In this document: positions 1 to 16,490 of the stretch, piece after piece
How the letters are laid out: every line of letters starts with the position of its first letter
How positions within the stretch are numbered: position 1 is the first letter of the stretch
NCBI RefSeq assembly: GCF_030656875.1
Contig: NZ_CP130943.1
Coordinates: 2,356,001 to 2,420,000 of the forward strand
Origin: Prescottella sp. R16
GTDB taxonomy: Bacteria > Actinomycetota > Actinomycetes > Mycobacteriales > Mycobacteriaceae
Length of the DNA: 64,000 bases
Reading direction: 5' to 3'
Made by a program: the position numbers and the translations under genes
Notes under the pieces: generated by a model
Told to the model about the DNA's origin: nothing
Seen by the model: only the letters and a program-made list of their open reading frames with translations
The model's database searches: none

Positions 1-8034
<8,034 letters not shown>

Positions 8035-8046
8035 TCGGAGAGCGCC

Positions 8047-8406
8047 ATGAACCTTCGCACCGCTTCTGCCGCAACCGTTCTCGCCGTCGCCGCGCTCGGC
8101 GTGGTGGGGGCGGGCACGGCGACCGCCGACACCCCGACCCCGCCGCCACCGCTGACCAAACAGGCCGCGCAGGACCGGCTGTTCCACGAGATCGAGGTCG
8201 GCTGGAACAACGGCGGCGCCCAGGCCACCCTCAACGGGGCCGGTACCGGACTCGCGGTCGGCTGCGTGTCGATCTTCCCGAACTTCGTCGCCGGCTGCAT
8301 CGTCGGCACCGCCGTCGGCGCCGGTATCGGCGCCTACAACGGCATCACCGCCGGCAATCCCGACGTCGAGCCCGCCTTCTACGACTGGCTCAACGCGGCC
8401 CCGTGA
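8047..8406 (+). CDS. Small secreted protein of unknown function
   Basis: This 119-residue protein starts 12 bp after the NRPS stop, behind a GGAG Shine-Dalgarno, so it is probably co-transcribed. Residues 1-27 form a classical Sec signal peptide (charged MNLR, Ala/Val-rich core, ATA-type cleavage site before DTPTPPPP). The mature part has a Pro-rich start, then a Gly/Ala-rich segment with two cysteines (GCVSIF and AGCIVG) flanking a hydrophobic glycine-zipper-like stretch. I recognise no catalytic motif. Its function is unknown. Position suggests a role linked to the NRPS product, but the pairing could be accidental. Confidence 0.8.
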   Translation: MNLRTASAATVLAVAALGVVGAGTATADTPTPPPPLTKQAAQDRLFHEIEVGWNNGGAQATLNGAGTGLAVGCVSIFPNFVAGCIVGTAVGAGIGAYNGITAGNPDVEPAFYDWLNAAP

Positions 8407-8412
8407 CGGCGC

Positions 8413-9057
8413 TCAGACGACGCCGTAGCCGATCCGGTCCGCGGCCCCGGCCAGCCGGGACGCGAGCGCGGGGTGCTCGAGCGGCAGCGACAGCTGCGGT
8501 GCCGCCGGGAACGCGCCGGTCGCGGGCGGGAACAGGGCCACGCACAGTCCGCCCGAGAACCGGCCGCGGTAGGCGAGGCCGTCGAGGTCGGGGTGCGCGG
8601 CGCGGATGGTGCGCGCCCACTGCTGGGCGAGGCCGTGCGTGGTGGTGGCGAGCGCGAAGTTCCCCCCGACCCGGGTCGGCCAGCGGCCGTCCCCGAAACC
8701 GCCGAGGTCGAGCAGGCGCAGGGTCCGCGTGAAACGCAGCCCCGTCAGATAGGGCGCCCCGGCGGTGCGGTCGACGACCCGCGTCCCCTGGAAGGTTTCG
8801 GCCAGGGCACCGGGTACGTCGGCGGCCCCGTACCAGACACCGTGCCGGGGATGGTCCCGCAGCGGGCGGGGATGCGGATCGAAGCGGAGCAGCGGACCGA
8901 ACGTCCGCAGCCGATTCCAGGCGAGCACGTGCCCGCCGCGGGTGCGGTGGACCCGCCAGATCACGGCGTCCGGCTGCAGGTCCAGGTATTCGTCGTCGGT
9001 GATGTCGTGGGCACGCAGGTCGGCGACGTGCGGGGGCCGCGGCAGGGGTGGGGGCAT
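8413..9057 (-). CDS. RES-domain toxin (predicted NAD+-degrading)
   Basis: 214 residues. The RES family is named for conserved Arg, Glu and Ser; here the Arg is in IWRVHRT (about residue 36), the Glu in GALAETFQG (about 87) and the Ser in RFSGGLCVAL. GVWYGAAD and the following region also fit the fold. Known RES toxins act on NAD+ and arrest growth until neutralised by a partner. The gene lies 10 bp downstream of its predicted antitoxin gene on the same strand, the usual antitoxin-first order. It ends 7 bp from the convergent secreted-protein gene. The family call is firm; the NAD+ reaction is by analogy. Confidence 0.88.
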   Translation of the reverse strand: MPPPLPRPPHVADLRAHDITDDEYLDLQPDAVIWRVHRTRGGHVLAWNRLRTFGPLLRFDPHPRPLRDHPRHGVWYGAADVPGALAETFQGTRVVDRTAGAPYLTGLRFTRTLRLLDLGGFGDGRWPTRVGGNFALATTTHGLAQQWARTIRAAHPDLDGLAYRGRFSGGLCVALFPPATGAFPAAPQLSLPLEHPALASRLAGAADRIGYGVV

Positions 9058-9067
9058 GAGCGGTCGG

Positions 9068-9664
9068 TCACGCCCACAGGTAGGCGTCGACGACGGTCAT
9101 CGCACTCTCCACGGCACCGCCACCGGCCAGCCATTCGACGATCGACGCCTCGCTGCCGCCGATCCGCAACTCCGGTTGCGCGGTGGTGAGCAGACCGTGC
9201 ACCGACAGCGGATGCAGGTCCGCGGGCAGCGCGGACAGGACGGTGTCCAGGCCCGGAATCTGGCCGCCCTCGGTGAACTGGATCGCCGGCAACAGCAGTC
9301 GGTGCCCGCGCTTGACCGCCCACAGGGTCCGGTCCCCGGCCCGCTGCCGGATCCGCGACGGGGACACCCCGAGACGCGCGGCGGCGGCATCGACGGTCAG
9401 CGCGTCGTCCCACAGGTCCCGCATCCGGGCCTGCCGATCCGCGGCGGCGGCGGCGAACACCATCGGCGTGTCCGGGGCCCCGGCCGCATCGAGCAGGGCG
9501 GCGTCGTGGGCGTTGAGCGCCGCGGTGGGGTGCGCGGCCTCCTCGAGGGCCCGCAGGATCGGGACGAGGAGTGCGCGGTCGATCGCCGAGGCGCCGAGCG
9601 CCCGCGCCGCCGCGGCCTCGAAGTCGAGCTCACCGGTCAGGTACCGGTCCTCCACACTGGTCAC
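9068..9664 (-). CDS. Antitoxin partner of RES toxin (Xre/MbcA/ParS-like)
   Basis: 198 residues with a putative helix-turn-helix in the middle (LTVDAAAARLGVSPSRIRQR) and a C-terminal region (IPGLDTVLSALP...VEWLAGGG) that looks like the partner-binding part of RES antitoxins. The strong AGGAGG at 9673-9678 (minus strand) overlaps the first possible GTG (9673) and is only 2 nt from the second (9670). The third GTG, ending at 9664, has 8-nt spacing and is the best start. It should bind the toxin and repress its own promoter. Confidence 0.82.
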   Translation of the reverse strand: MTSVEDRYLTGELDFEAAAARALGASAIDRALLVPILRALEEAAHPTAALNAHDAALLDAAGAPDTPMVFAAAAADRQARMRDLWDDALTVDAAAARLGVSPSRIRQRAGDRTLWAVKRGHRLLLPAIQFTEGGQIPGLDTVLSALPADLHPLSVHGLLTTAQPELRIGGSEASIVEWLAGGGAVESAMTVVDAYLWA

Positions 9665-9676
9665 CGACACCACCTC

Positions 9677-9709
9677 CTAACAAGTACTCACAGTATATCC
9701 ACCTGTTAG
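9677..9709 (-). promoter_or_regulatory. Promoter/operator of the RES toxin-antitoxin operon
   Basis: On the minus strand a consensus-like -10 TATACT (9692-9697) lies just upstream of the antitoxin Shine-Dalgarno, with a weak CCGACA -35 candidate at 9714-9719 (16-nt spacer). The -10 is enclosed by an inverted repeat, CTAACA (9677-9682) and TGTTAG (9704-9709). This arrangement suits autorepression, as is usual for toxin-antitoxin operons. Binding is inferred. Confidence 0.6.
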
Positions 9710-9914
9710 CCGATGTCGGGGTTCCGATGCCGGAAAAACGGTGGACGCACGCGGGGCGCCCTGACAGCATGGTCGGGACCGTGACATCACGCGAGGAGGT
9801 GAGACCCATGACCGCAGCAAGCAGGTGGGTGCTCCCACTCGTGTTCACGGTTCGGCGATCGTCGTAGGTGTCGCCGGGAGCGCCCCAGCAACGGCACTCC
9901 CGAAAGGCACCATC

Positions 9915-10670
9915 ATGCAGTTCACTTCCGAACAGTTCGCTTCGCAGGCATCGTCGAACGACGGTGTCGTCGAACGCACCTTCACCGTCGGTGACGTCAC
10001 CGGCATCCTCTGGTCACCCGCCTCCGGCCCCGACGGCGCACCACTGCTGCTGTCCGGGCATTCCGGCGGCATGCACAAGCGGGCACCCGGCCTGGTGGCC
10101 GCCGCCCTCCACGCCGTCACCACCGGCGGATTCACCGTCGCCGCGATCGACGCCCCCGGCAACGGGGACCGCCCCCGCGCCGACCGGGACCAGCAGTGGG
10201 CGGAGGAGATCCGTCGAGCCCGGGCGGCCGGCGAGAACATCGCCCCGATCGTCGTCGACTACAACCTGTCGCTGGCGCAGCGGGCCGTCCCCGAATGGCA
10301 GGCCACCCTCGACGCCCTGCAAGCCCTCCCCGGGATCGGCGCCGACACCCCCGTCGGCTACGGCGGTGTCACATTGGGTGTCACCACCGGCCTGCTGCTG
10401 GCGGCCGTCGAACCACGGATCGCGGCCGTGAGCTTCGGCGGGGTGATCGTGTCCGACTCCCTGCTCGAGGCAGCCGGGAAGATCACCGTCCCGGTCGAGT
10501 ACCGGATTCCGTGGGATGACGAGTACATCGACCGCACCGCCGCGATCGCCCTGTTCGACGCGTTCGCCTCGACGGACAAAACGCTGCACGCGCATCCGGG
10601 CAGCCACTTCCAGGTGCCCGAACACGAGCGGGACGGCGCGACCAGGTTCTTCACCCGACATCTCGGGTAG
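9915..10670 (+). CDS. Alpha/beta-hydrolase with altered nucleophile elbow
   Basis: 251 residues from the ATG at 9915, preceded by AAAGG; upstream in-frame codons look non-coding. The fold is visible: strand plus oxyanion region LLLSGHSGGMHK (about 40-52), AAIDAPGNGDRP (about 75), elbow GYGGVTLG (about 147-154), and a C-terminal His in HPGSHFQVPEHE. In related dienelactone-hydrolase-like proteins the elbow reads like GYWGLSMG, so the usual nucleophilic Ser appears to be Thr here. The enzyme could use Thr or be inactive. It overlaps the convergent VOC gene by 20 bp. Confidence 0.8.
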   Translation: MQFTSEQFASQASSNDGVVERTFTVGDVTGILWSPASGPDGAPLLLSGHSGGMHKRAPGLVAAALHAVTTGGFTVAAIDAPGNGDRPRADRDQQWAEEIRRARAAGENIAPIVVDYNLSLAQRAVPEWQATLDALQALPGIGADTPVGYGGVTLGVTTGLLLAAVEPRIAAVSFGGVIVSDSLLEAAGKITVPVEYRIPWDDEYIDRTAAIALFDAFASTDKTLHAHPGSHFQVPEHERDGATRFFTRHLG

Positions 10671-11115
10671 AGCGGGCGGCATCCTTGCGTAGGTCCTCGG
10701 CGAGCATCACGATGATGCCGCTGGGGCCGCGGACGTAGGTGAGCTTGTAGACGTCCTGGTAGGTCGCCACACCCCGCAACGGGTGACAGCCGTGCCGCGC
10801 GGCGACCGCCAGGGCGTCGTCGAGGTCGTCGACGGAGAAGGCGACCCGGTGCATACCGATCTCGTTGGGGCGGGTGGGGTCCGTCTCGATCGCCTCGGGG
10901 TGGAGATATTCGAACAACTCGAGACGACCGAGACCGTCCGGCGTCGCCAACATCGCGATACGGGCATGGTTGCCGTCCAGGCCGACCGCCGTGTCCGCCC
11001 ACTCACCACGGACCGTGTCCCGGCCGACCACCGTCAAACCCAGATCGGTGAAGAACGCGATCGTCGCATCGAGATCACGGACCGCGATGCCGACATTCTC
11101 GAATGTGATGGCCAT
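10651..11115 (-). CDS. VOC (glyoxalase/bleomycin-resistance fold) protein
   Basis: 154 residues with the paired beta-alpha-beta-beta-beta modules of the vicinal-oxygen-chelate superfamily: ENVGIAVRDLDATIAFFTDLGL at the N-terminus, GMHRVAFSVDDLDDAL in the middle and a typical YVRGPSGIIVMLAE end. Probable metal ligands are His/Glu residues in ELFEY, MHRVAF and the C-terminal strand. I chose the ATG ending at 11115 (MAITFENVG) because the preceding codons are not family-like. The substrate cannot be inferred; methylmalonyl-CoA epimerase-like or dioxygenase-like activities are possible. Confidence 0.85.
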   Translation of the reverse strand: MAITFENVGIAVRDLDATIAFFTDLGLTVVGRDTVRGEWADTAVGLDGNHARIAMLATPDGLGRLELFEYLHPEAIETDPTRPNEIGMHRVAFSVDDLDDALAVAARHGCHPLRGVATYQDVYKLTYVRGPSGIIVMLAEDLRKDAARSTRDVG

Positions 11116-11602
11116 GCCCCGCAGGCTAACTCGGCCGAGGCGGGCGGGCGTGGGTTTGCGCACCGCCCGCCGGGAACAGTCGCGCGACGGCGGTGACGTC
11201 GCCTGCTCATAGGCTGGGCCGTTCGATTGCGGTCATCACAGGAGCAGCGTCCGGGACAGGGCACCTGTCACGGACGCACTGTGCAGGACTCTAAACAGGG
11301 CGGATTTCGGCGGCGCGGTCGTCCGCTGCCGCTGGTCACGTTTCGCTGGCCCCTCCGATCCGGTGTCCTGTTTGAGGATCGTCATACAGGACCCGCCGGT
11401 GTCGCACCGATCTATCTGCGTGACCCCTGAACTCGCAGGCATCCGATCCTTCGTAATGACACCTGTGCCCAGCCGCGCAGCTCGCATGCAAGGAGGAGCG
11501 GACCGCACCGAGTTTCGCTCAACCCACTGGCGGACGATCGCAGAGCTGGCCCTCGTCTCATAGAGTTTGGTCGAGACGAAACAGGAACGAGGAGGTGCCT
11601 GC
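11116..11602. other. Intergenic stretch at the left edge of the defence island
   Basis: 487 bp with no convincing gene. It holds an inverted repeat GTCCTGT (11365-11371)/ACAGGAC (11386-11392) with a 14-nt spacer that could be an operator or weak terminator. I looked for a tRNA or tRNA 3' end as an integration site and saw none. The island operon is expected to start near the right end, where the effector Shine-Dalgarno GAGGAGG lies at 11589-11595. Confidence 0.6.
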
Positions 11603-12715
11603 GTGGCCCTGGCGACCCAGCCGAACGCAAGCAGCGGCGTCCCCGAACTCATCGACTTTCCTGTCCCCGTCGTGTCGGGCTCTCCAGCCCCAGCGCTCCG
11701 TGGATCGCCCGTGCCCCCGGCCCACCGCATCTACTTCTATTCGCCGGACGAATGGGAAGTCTTCATCACCGAGTGGGCAACCGGAGTCGCCGTCTCGTAT
11801 CGACAGATCAAGCAGCTCGGAGGTTCCGGAGACCGGGGCGTGGACGTCGCCGCGTTCAAGACCGACCGTGGCCTTGAAGACGCATGGGACTGTTTCCAGG
11901 CCAAGCATTACGACGGATCACTCACCATGTCAGACGCATTCCCCGAAATTTTGAAGATCTTCCACGGCGTTGTAGATGCCTTCTATCGTCTTCCAGATCG
12001 ATACGTGTTCGTCGCACCGCGGGGGTGCGGTCCCACGCTCAATCGTCTCCTCAGTAAGCCCACGGAGCTTCGAAAGAAGTTCCTCGAATTGCTCGATGCC
12101 GGAAGTGCCGCTACGCGGCTGTACGACGAACAAGCGCTGCAATCCATCCGTGAACTCGCCGAATCCTCGGACTTCTCGATCTTCCAGTCGCTTGAGCTCA
12201 ACGAGATGCTCGACGTACACCGCAAGACCCCGTACTACGCCGACAGGTTCGGGACATCCCTACCTGTACGGCCTCCCGTCGGACAGACCCCGGAGGCCCC
12301 TGCGTCGAGCGAAGCGACCTATGTCAAGAAACTCGTGGACGTCTACAACGAGCAGGACCCCGCATCCTGCTCCAATGTCGACTCAGTTGCCGCACACGCT
12401 AAATACGGCGCGCAACTCCAGAGGCAACGGGAGGCGTTCTACTCCGCTGAGGCGCTGCGCCTGTACGCCAGGGACTCTGTGCCCGAAGGCACGTTCGAGC
12501 TGCTCCAAGACGACGTCTACACCGGTGTAATCGATACGGCAGAAGCGAACCACCCCAGCGGTCTTGACCGACTCCGAGCAGTCCTCACGCAATCTAGCCA
12601 ACTCGACCTGGGCGCCCACGCACTCATCTCGGTCTCAAAGCTCCAGGACCGTCAAGGCATCTGCCACCAGCTCGCCAATGCCGACAAACTGACGTGGGTG
12701 GCCGCTGATGAGTAA
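11603..12715 (+). CDS. ABC-3C system effector: PD-(D/E)XK-type nuclease with C-terminal ABC-3C domain
   Basis: 370 residues from the GTG at 11603, 7 nt after GAGGAGG; an in-frame TTG further upstream lacks such a site. Residues about 60-110 carry a restriction-endonuclease-like core: GDRGVDVAAF, then WDCFQAKHYD, matching the D...QxK active-site pattern of Mrr-like nucleases. The rest is an alpha-helical region, probably the conserved C-terminal docking domain of ABC three-component effectors. The gene overlaps the next by 8 nt and begins a three-gene operon. Proposed role: DNA cleavage in an anti-phage response gated by the SMC-like ATPase. Confidence 0.78.
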   Translation: MALATQPNASSGVPELIDFPVPVVSGSPAPALRGSPVPPAHRIYFYSPDEWEVFITEWATGVAVSYRQIKQLGGSGDRGVDVAAFKTDRGLEDAWDCFQAKHYDGSLTMSDAFPEILKIFHGVVDAFYRLPDRYVFVAPRGCGPTLNRLLSKPTELRKKFLELLDAGSAATRLYDEQALQSIRELAESSDFSIFQSLELNEMLDVHRKTPYYADRFGTSLPVRPPVGQTPEAPASSEATYVKKLVDVYNEQDPASCSNVDSVAAHAKYGAQLQRQREAFYSAEALRLYARDSVPEGTFELLQDDVYTGVIDTAEANHPSGLDRLRAVLTQSSQLDLGAHALISVSKLQDRQGICHQLANADKLTWVAADE

Positions 12716-13187
12716 CCCCCTCAACAGCCCCCTTGAAGCGGGGATGCGTGTCCTGATGATCCTGGTCGAAGTCTTTCCCGCGCATCTCGATATCAACCGA
12801 CTGATGCTCCTCGACCACGGCCTGCTCCACAGTGCGGACCTCAACGGCCCCGAGAGTCTCCACCCGCCGATCCCAATACGAATCGGCGAACTCGGGGTGA
12901 AACGACAGCACATCGAGGATGGTCTCCACGTTATGATCCGGGCGGGCCTCGCCGAGATGTCCGCTGCGGACAGCGGTATCGAGTTCTGGGCCAACGAGAG
13001 TTCCGAGAGCTTCCTGAACCTGCTTGAAAGTGACTACGCGCACGCCCTGCACGACCGTGCGCGCTGGGTCGTCGAAGAACTCGGCACCGTTGATGATGCA
13101 AGCCTGCGAGAGCGCATGCGAGAGATCTCCTCGCACTGGTCAGAAGAGTTCGAGGTCATGCAACACGAGAGCGGGAACGACATCTGA
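12708..13187 (+). CDS. ABC-3C system middle component
   Basis: 159 residues, starting inside the end of the effector gene and overlapping the ATPase start as TGATG, so all three are translationally coupled. The sequence is mostly helical with a winged-helix-like organisation (RVLMILVEVFPAHLDINRL, then LHPPIPIRIGEL, then QHIEDGLHVMIRAGLAEM), as in the small middle component that sits between effector and ATPase in ABC-3C operons (probably the MC2 type). It has no catalytic motif. The identification rests on position plus these features. Confidence 0.75.
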   Translation: MSNPLNSPLEAGMRVLMILVEVFPAHLDINRLMLLDHGLLHSADLNGPESLHPPIPIRIGELGVKRQHIEDGLHVMIRAGLAEMSAADSGIEFWANESSESFLNLLESDYAHALHDRARWVVEELGTVDDASLRERMREISSHWSEEFEVMQHESGNDI

Positions 13188-15061
13188 TGGGACGACTCAC
13201 GCTTTCGCACCTGACTTTCACCGGCACCAATGTGACTCCGGCCTCGGTCGATTTCAGCCCGCACGTCACCGTCATCCACGGTCCCTCGGACACGGGCAAA
13301 TCGTTCATCGTCGACGCGATCGACTTCGTCCTCGGCGCCAAGAAACTCAAAGAGATACCCGAGCGAGAGGGATACAGTCGCGTCCTACTCGGCCTCGAAC
13401 TCCCCACCGGGGAGCGGGTCACGCTTGCACGCTCGGTGGACGGCGGCGCAGTCTCCCTCTACCGAGCAGACGTCCGCGTCGAACCCTCGACACCACCGGA
13501 CGAGACGCTCGCTGCGAAGCACAACGCGGCGAACACGAAGAACGTCTCCAGGTTCCTCCTCGACCAGATCGGCCTGGACGAGAAGCAGGTGAGGAAGAAT
13601 GCGCGGAACGAAACCCACATGCTCAGCTTCCGCGACCTCACCCGCCTGTGCCTCATCGGCGAGACAGAGATACAGGCGGAAGAAGCCCCCGGCCTCAGCG
13701 GTAACCCGGTCAACAAGACCAAGGAAGTCTCGGTCCTCAAGCTCCTCCTCGCGGGCGAAGACGACTCTGCGCTGACTGCGGTTCCCTCGACGCAAGAGCA
13801 GAAGCGCCTACGCGGAGCTCGGCAGGAAGTGGTCGAGAGGATGATCAGCCAACTCGAATCGCAACTCCAAGACGTCGCTGAACCGGCAGAACTCAAGACG
13901 CAGCTCGGCAAACTCAACCGCACAATTGACGAGCACAGCACGATGATCGGGGGCCTCACGGGACAGCGCGGCCAACTCCTCTTGAAGCACAACAAACTTC
14001 AATCGGCGGACAGTGCCCAGCGGTCGGAATACTCGGATGCGGCGGCGCTCCGCCAGCGGTTCACTCTCTTGCAGAAGCAGTACGAGAACGATTTGGCACG
14101 CCTCGAAATGATCGCGGAGGCCGGGAACCTGCTTGGGTACTTCCGACGCGGGACCTGCGTCTTCTGCGGTGCGGAACCGGCCAGTCAACATCTCAATCTG
14201 GACTGCGAGGGAGACACGACCAGCTTTGGTGTCTCCGTAGACTCCGAGTCCCGGAAGACTCGGGGCCTTCTCGATGACCTCCACGTGACGATTGAAAGCC
14301 TCGACGCGCGAACCGAGATCCTTCGCGCATCCATCACAACGACGCGTCAAGACGCCCTGGCATTGCAGAAGAACATCGAGAAGCTCGACGCCAAAATGAA
14401 CCCTGAGAAGGGGAACCTCCGAGACCTTCTTTCCAAGCGCAGTGAGATCGAGAAGCACCTTGGCCTCTACGAGCAGGCCAAGTCCCTTGAGGAGATGATT
14501 CGAAGGATCGCCGACGAGACTGAGGCTGAAGTTGCAACTGCGGTCGCGGGGCTGAGCCTCACCGCAGCACGAGAGTTCTCGACCGAGATCTCCAAGCGCC
14601 TCGCCGAGTGGGGCTATCCGTCCGCAGCGTCCGTCCGTTACGACCGAAACGAACTCGACATCATCGCCGGCGATCAACAGCGCTCGGCACACGGCAAGGG
14701 GGTACGCGCGGTCCTCCATGCTGCCTTCACGATCGCGCTTGCCCAATACTGCTTTGACCGGGAACTGCCACACCCGGGATTCGTCGTCCTCGACTCTCCC
14801 CTCGTCACATATCGGCCGCCAGACAAGTCCACAGAGGCGGGTGAGGAGCCTCCTGAAGTCGTTGTGCGGGCCTTCTACCGTGACATCCAGGATAACTTTG
14901 ATGGTCAGATCATCGTCATGGAGAACACCGACCCGCTGGACCCGCTCGGGTCCGAATCGCTCGATATCCGTTTCACAAAGCACCTCGACGTGGGGAGATA
15001 CGGGTTCCTGCCTGTTGTCGCTACCGATGGGACATCAGACACCCTGGCGATTGAAGGCTGA
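13187..15061 (+). CDS. ABC-3C system SMC/Rad50-like ATPase (DUF3732-like)
   Basis: 624 residues. The Walker A is GPSDTGKS (about 31-38), followed by VDAIDFVLGAKKL as in SMC/RecN-type heads. Long coiled-coil segments occupy about 210-330 and 370-450. Between them is a CxxC (GTCVFCGAEPASQH, about 323), placed like a Rad50 zinc hook. The C-terminal head half has a Walker B-like FVVLDSPL (about 543). Such ATPases are thought to sense invading nucleic acid or its processing and license the effector nuclease. It is the third gene of the effector-middle-ATPase operon. Confidence 0.85.
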   Translation: MGRLTLSHLTFTGTNVTPASVDFSPHVTVIHGPSDTGKSFIVDAIDFVLGAKKLKEIPEREGYSRVLLGLELPTGERVTLARSVDGGAVSLYRADVRVEPSTPPDETLAAKHNAANTKNVSRFLLDQIGLDEKQVRKNARNETHMLSFRDLTRLCLIGETEIQAEEAPGLSGNPVNKTKEVSVLKLLLAGEDDSALTAVPSTQEQKRLRGARQEVVERMISQLESQLQDVAEPAELKTQLGKLNRTIDEHSTMIGGLTGQRGQLLLKHNKLQSADSAQRSEYSDAAALRQRFTLLQKQYENDLARLEMIAEAGNLLGYFRRGTCVFCGAEPASQHLNLDCEGDTTSFGVSVDSESRKTRGLLDDLHVTIESLDARTEILRASITTTRQDALALQKNIEKLDAKMNPEKGNLRDLLSKRSEIEKHLGLYEQAKSLEEMIRRIADETEAEVATAVAGLSLTAAREFSTEISKRLAEWGYPSAASVRYDRNELDIIAGDQQRSAHGKGVRAVLHAAFTIALAQYCFDRELPHPGFVVLDSPLVTYRPPDKSTEAGEEPPEVVVRAFYRDIQDNFDGQIIVMENTDPLDPLGSESLDIRFTKHLDVGRYGFLPVVATDGTSDTLAIEG

Positions 15062-15072
15062 GTCGAAGTATT

Positions 15073-15116
15073 GGCGAGGCTCACCCGTTACCGCTCACGG
15101 CCGTGTATGCCTCGCC
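15073..15116 (+). terminator. Inverted repeat after the ABC-3C operon
   Basis: GGCGAGGC (15073-15080) pairs perfectly with GCCTCGCC (15109-15116) across a 28-nt loop, 12 bp after the ATPase stop. There is no T-run, so termination is only possible. Confidence 0.35.
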
Positions 15117-15254
15117 AGCTCGCCGCAGGTGCGCGCACGGTGCCCGCGTTGAAGCCGGCCCTCGCGCCGACCGTCACCACCGTGTCCTGGAACCGCGGCC
15201 GGTTCTACCTCGGCGTCTCGGCTGTCGGGGGAGGAAGCGCACGCGCCCGATACA

Positions 15255-16442
15255 GTGCGATCTGTGCTCGATACCTCGAACCCAGGGCCGGACTACTCAT
15301 TGAGGTGGCCGCGAGAACTCTTCGCTCGCGAAGCGGCATCGCTGTCGCCTCCGATGGGCAGTCGCCGGAACGAGTGGGAAGAGAGCGTGGAGTGGTTGTT
15401 AACGGAAGCCTTCGTCTCCGACGTTCCGGTCACAGACTTTCAGCAGTCGATCGGCGCGAGCCGCGGCTTCAGTGAGACCCTCAGTGCAGACCCTTGGCCG
15501 ACGACAACGTCGGTCGGCGATGCGAAGCAGTTGTTCCTGAAACAACTCGTTGAGGTAGCCCCTCGACTACCGGAAGAGCGTAAGCCGAAGCCGTATTACC
15601 TGACACGAACTGCGTCCGAGACGATGCAGGACACAGTCGACGGCCCCGGAGTGCAACGCGAGTGGGTCACGGCTGTGCGGAACCTCCAGCGCTCGGGATA
15701 CCTGCATCGCGTAGCACCTGACCCGTGCGAGGACGGTGATTACTCCGAATTCTCCCCAGACCAAGTTCTCGACGAGTTGGTCGCTGAACGGCTCGGGCGA
15801 CGTGGATTGTGGTCCCCTCTCCCCGAATCCTGGGACGAACCGACGTTCTACAGCCTCGTAGAGGTGTTTCACGACCTGGTGGCACGACCTCGTCGGAGGT
15901 GGTTCCACTCATGGAATTCGTGTGGCTGGCACTACGAGAATTTCGCAGTTTCTCCTGCTCAGATGCTATACCGGTGGACTGTCAACCGCCTACTGTCGAG
16001 AGCCGGTGTGGGCTTGCAGATCGCCAAAAGCGGCGAGGACGTAGGCCGGTTAGTGCACAGCGTTGACGACGGCCACCACACTCTCGTCACTGCTGTCTTC
16101 GAGACTCCTGATCCAGATCGGAAGAGCTCGTTGGAGCATGCCGTCGCCTTGTACCGTAGCCGGAATTCCGGGAGAACGGAGAAGCGAAGCGCCTGCGTCG
16201 TTCTCGCCGGTCTACTGGAAGAACGTCGGGATCTTCTCGAGCAGAACCTCTTGTCCAAGGACGAGGGCGCGCTCTTCACGATCGCGAACAAGTTCGCGAT
16301 CCGTCACCGCAGAGCGGACCAAATGGGCGACTACGATGAGTCCTATCTCGATTGGATCTTCTGGTGGTACCTCGCCACTATCGAGCTCACCGACAAGATG
16401 CTCGCGCGGCAGCCTGACCCCAAGCCAGTCGACAAAAACTGA
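15255..16442 (+). CDS. Island protein of unknown function
   Basis: 395 residues from GTG 15255; a second GTG at 15264 is equally possible and neither has a well-placed Shine-Dalgarno. The N-terminal half looks winged-helix-like (WVTAVRNLQRSGYLHRVAP) with FSPDQVLDELVAERLGRRGLW. The C-terminal third contains FETPDPDRKSSLEHAVALYR and KFAIRHRRADQ...YLDWIFWWYLATIELT. The RH-rich turn between helices vaguely recalls HEPN-type R-x4-6-H motifs, but I cannot make that call. Location between ABC-3C and hsdR suggests a defence role. Confidence 0.6.
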   Translation: MRSVLDTSNPGPDYSLRWPRELFAREAASLSPPMGSRRNEWEESVEWLLTEAFVSDVPVTDFQQSIGASRGFSETLSADPWPTTTSVGDAKQLFLKQLVEVAPRLPEERKPKPYYLTRTASETMQDTVDGPGVQREWVTAVRNLQRSGYLHRVAPDPCEDGDYSEFSPDQVLDELVAERLGRRGLWSPLPESWDEPTFYSLVEVFHDLVARPRRRWFHSWNSCGWHYENFAVSPAQMLYRWTVNRLLSRAGVGLQIAKSGEDVGRLVHSVDDGHHTLVTAVFETPDPDRKSSLEHAVALYRSRNSGRTEKRSACVVLAGLLEERRDLLEQNLLSKDEGALFTIANKFAIRHRRADQMGDYDESYLDWIFWWYLATIELTDKMLARQPDPKPVDKN

Positions 16443-16490
16443 CCCTGGCCAGCCAGTTCCTGTCGCGATTCTCGCCCCGGGGTCGGGCGC

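Noticed and set aside
11116..11602. tRNA gene or tRNA-end attachment site at the island edge
   Set aside because: No cloverleaf, T-loop GGTTCGA-type sequence or flanking direct repeat could be found.
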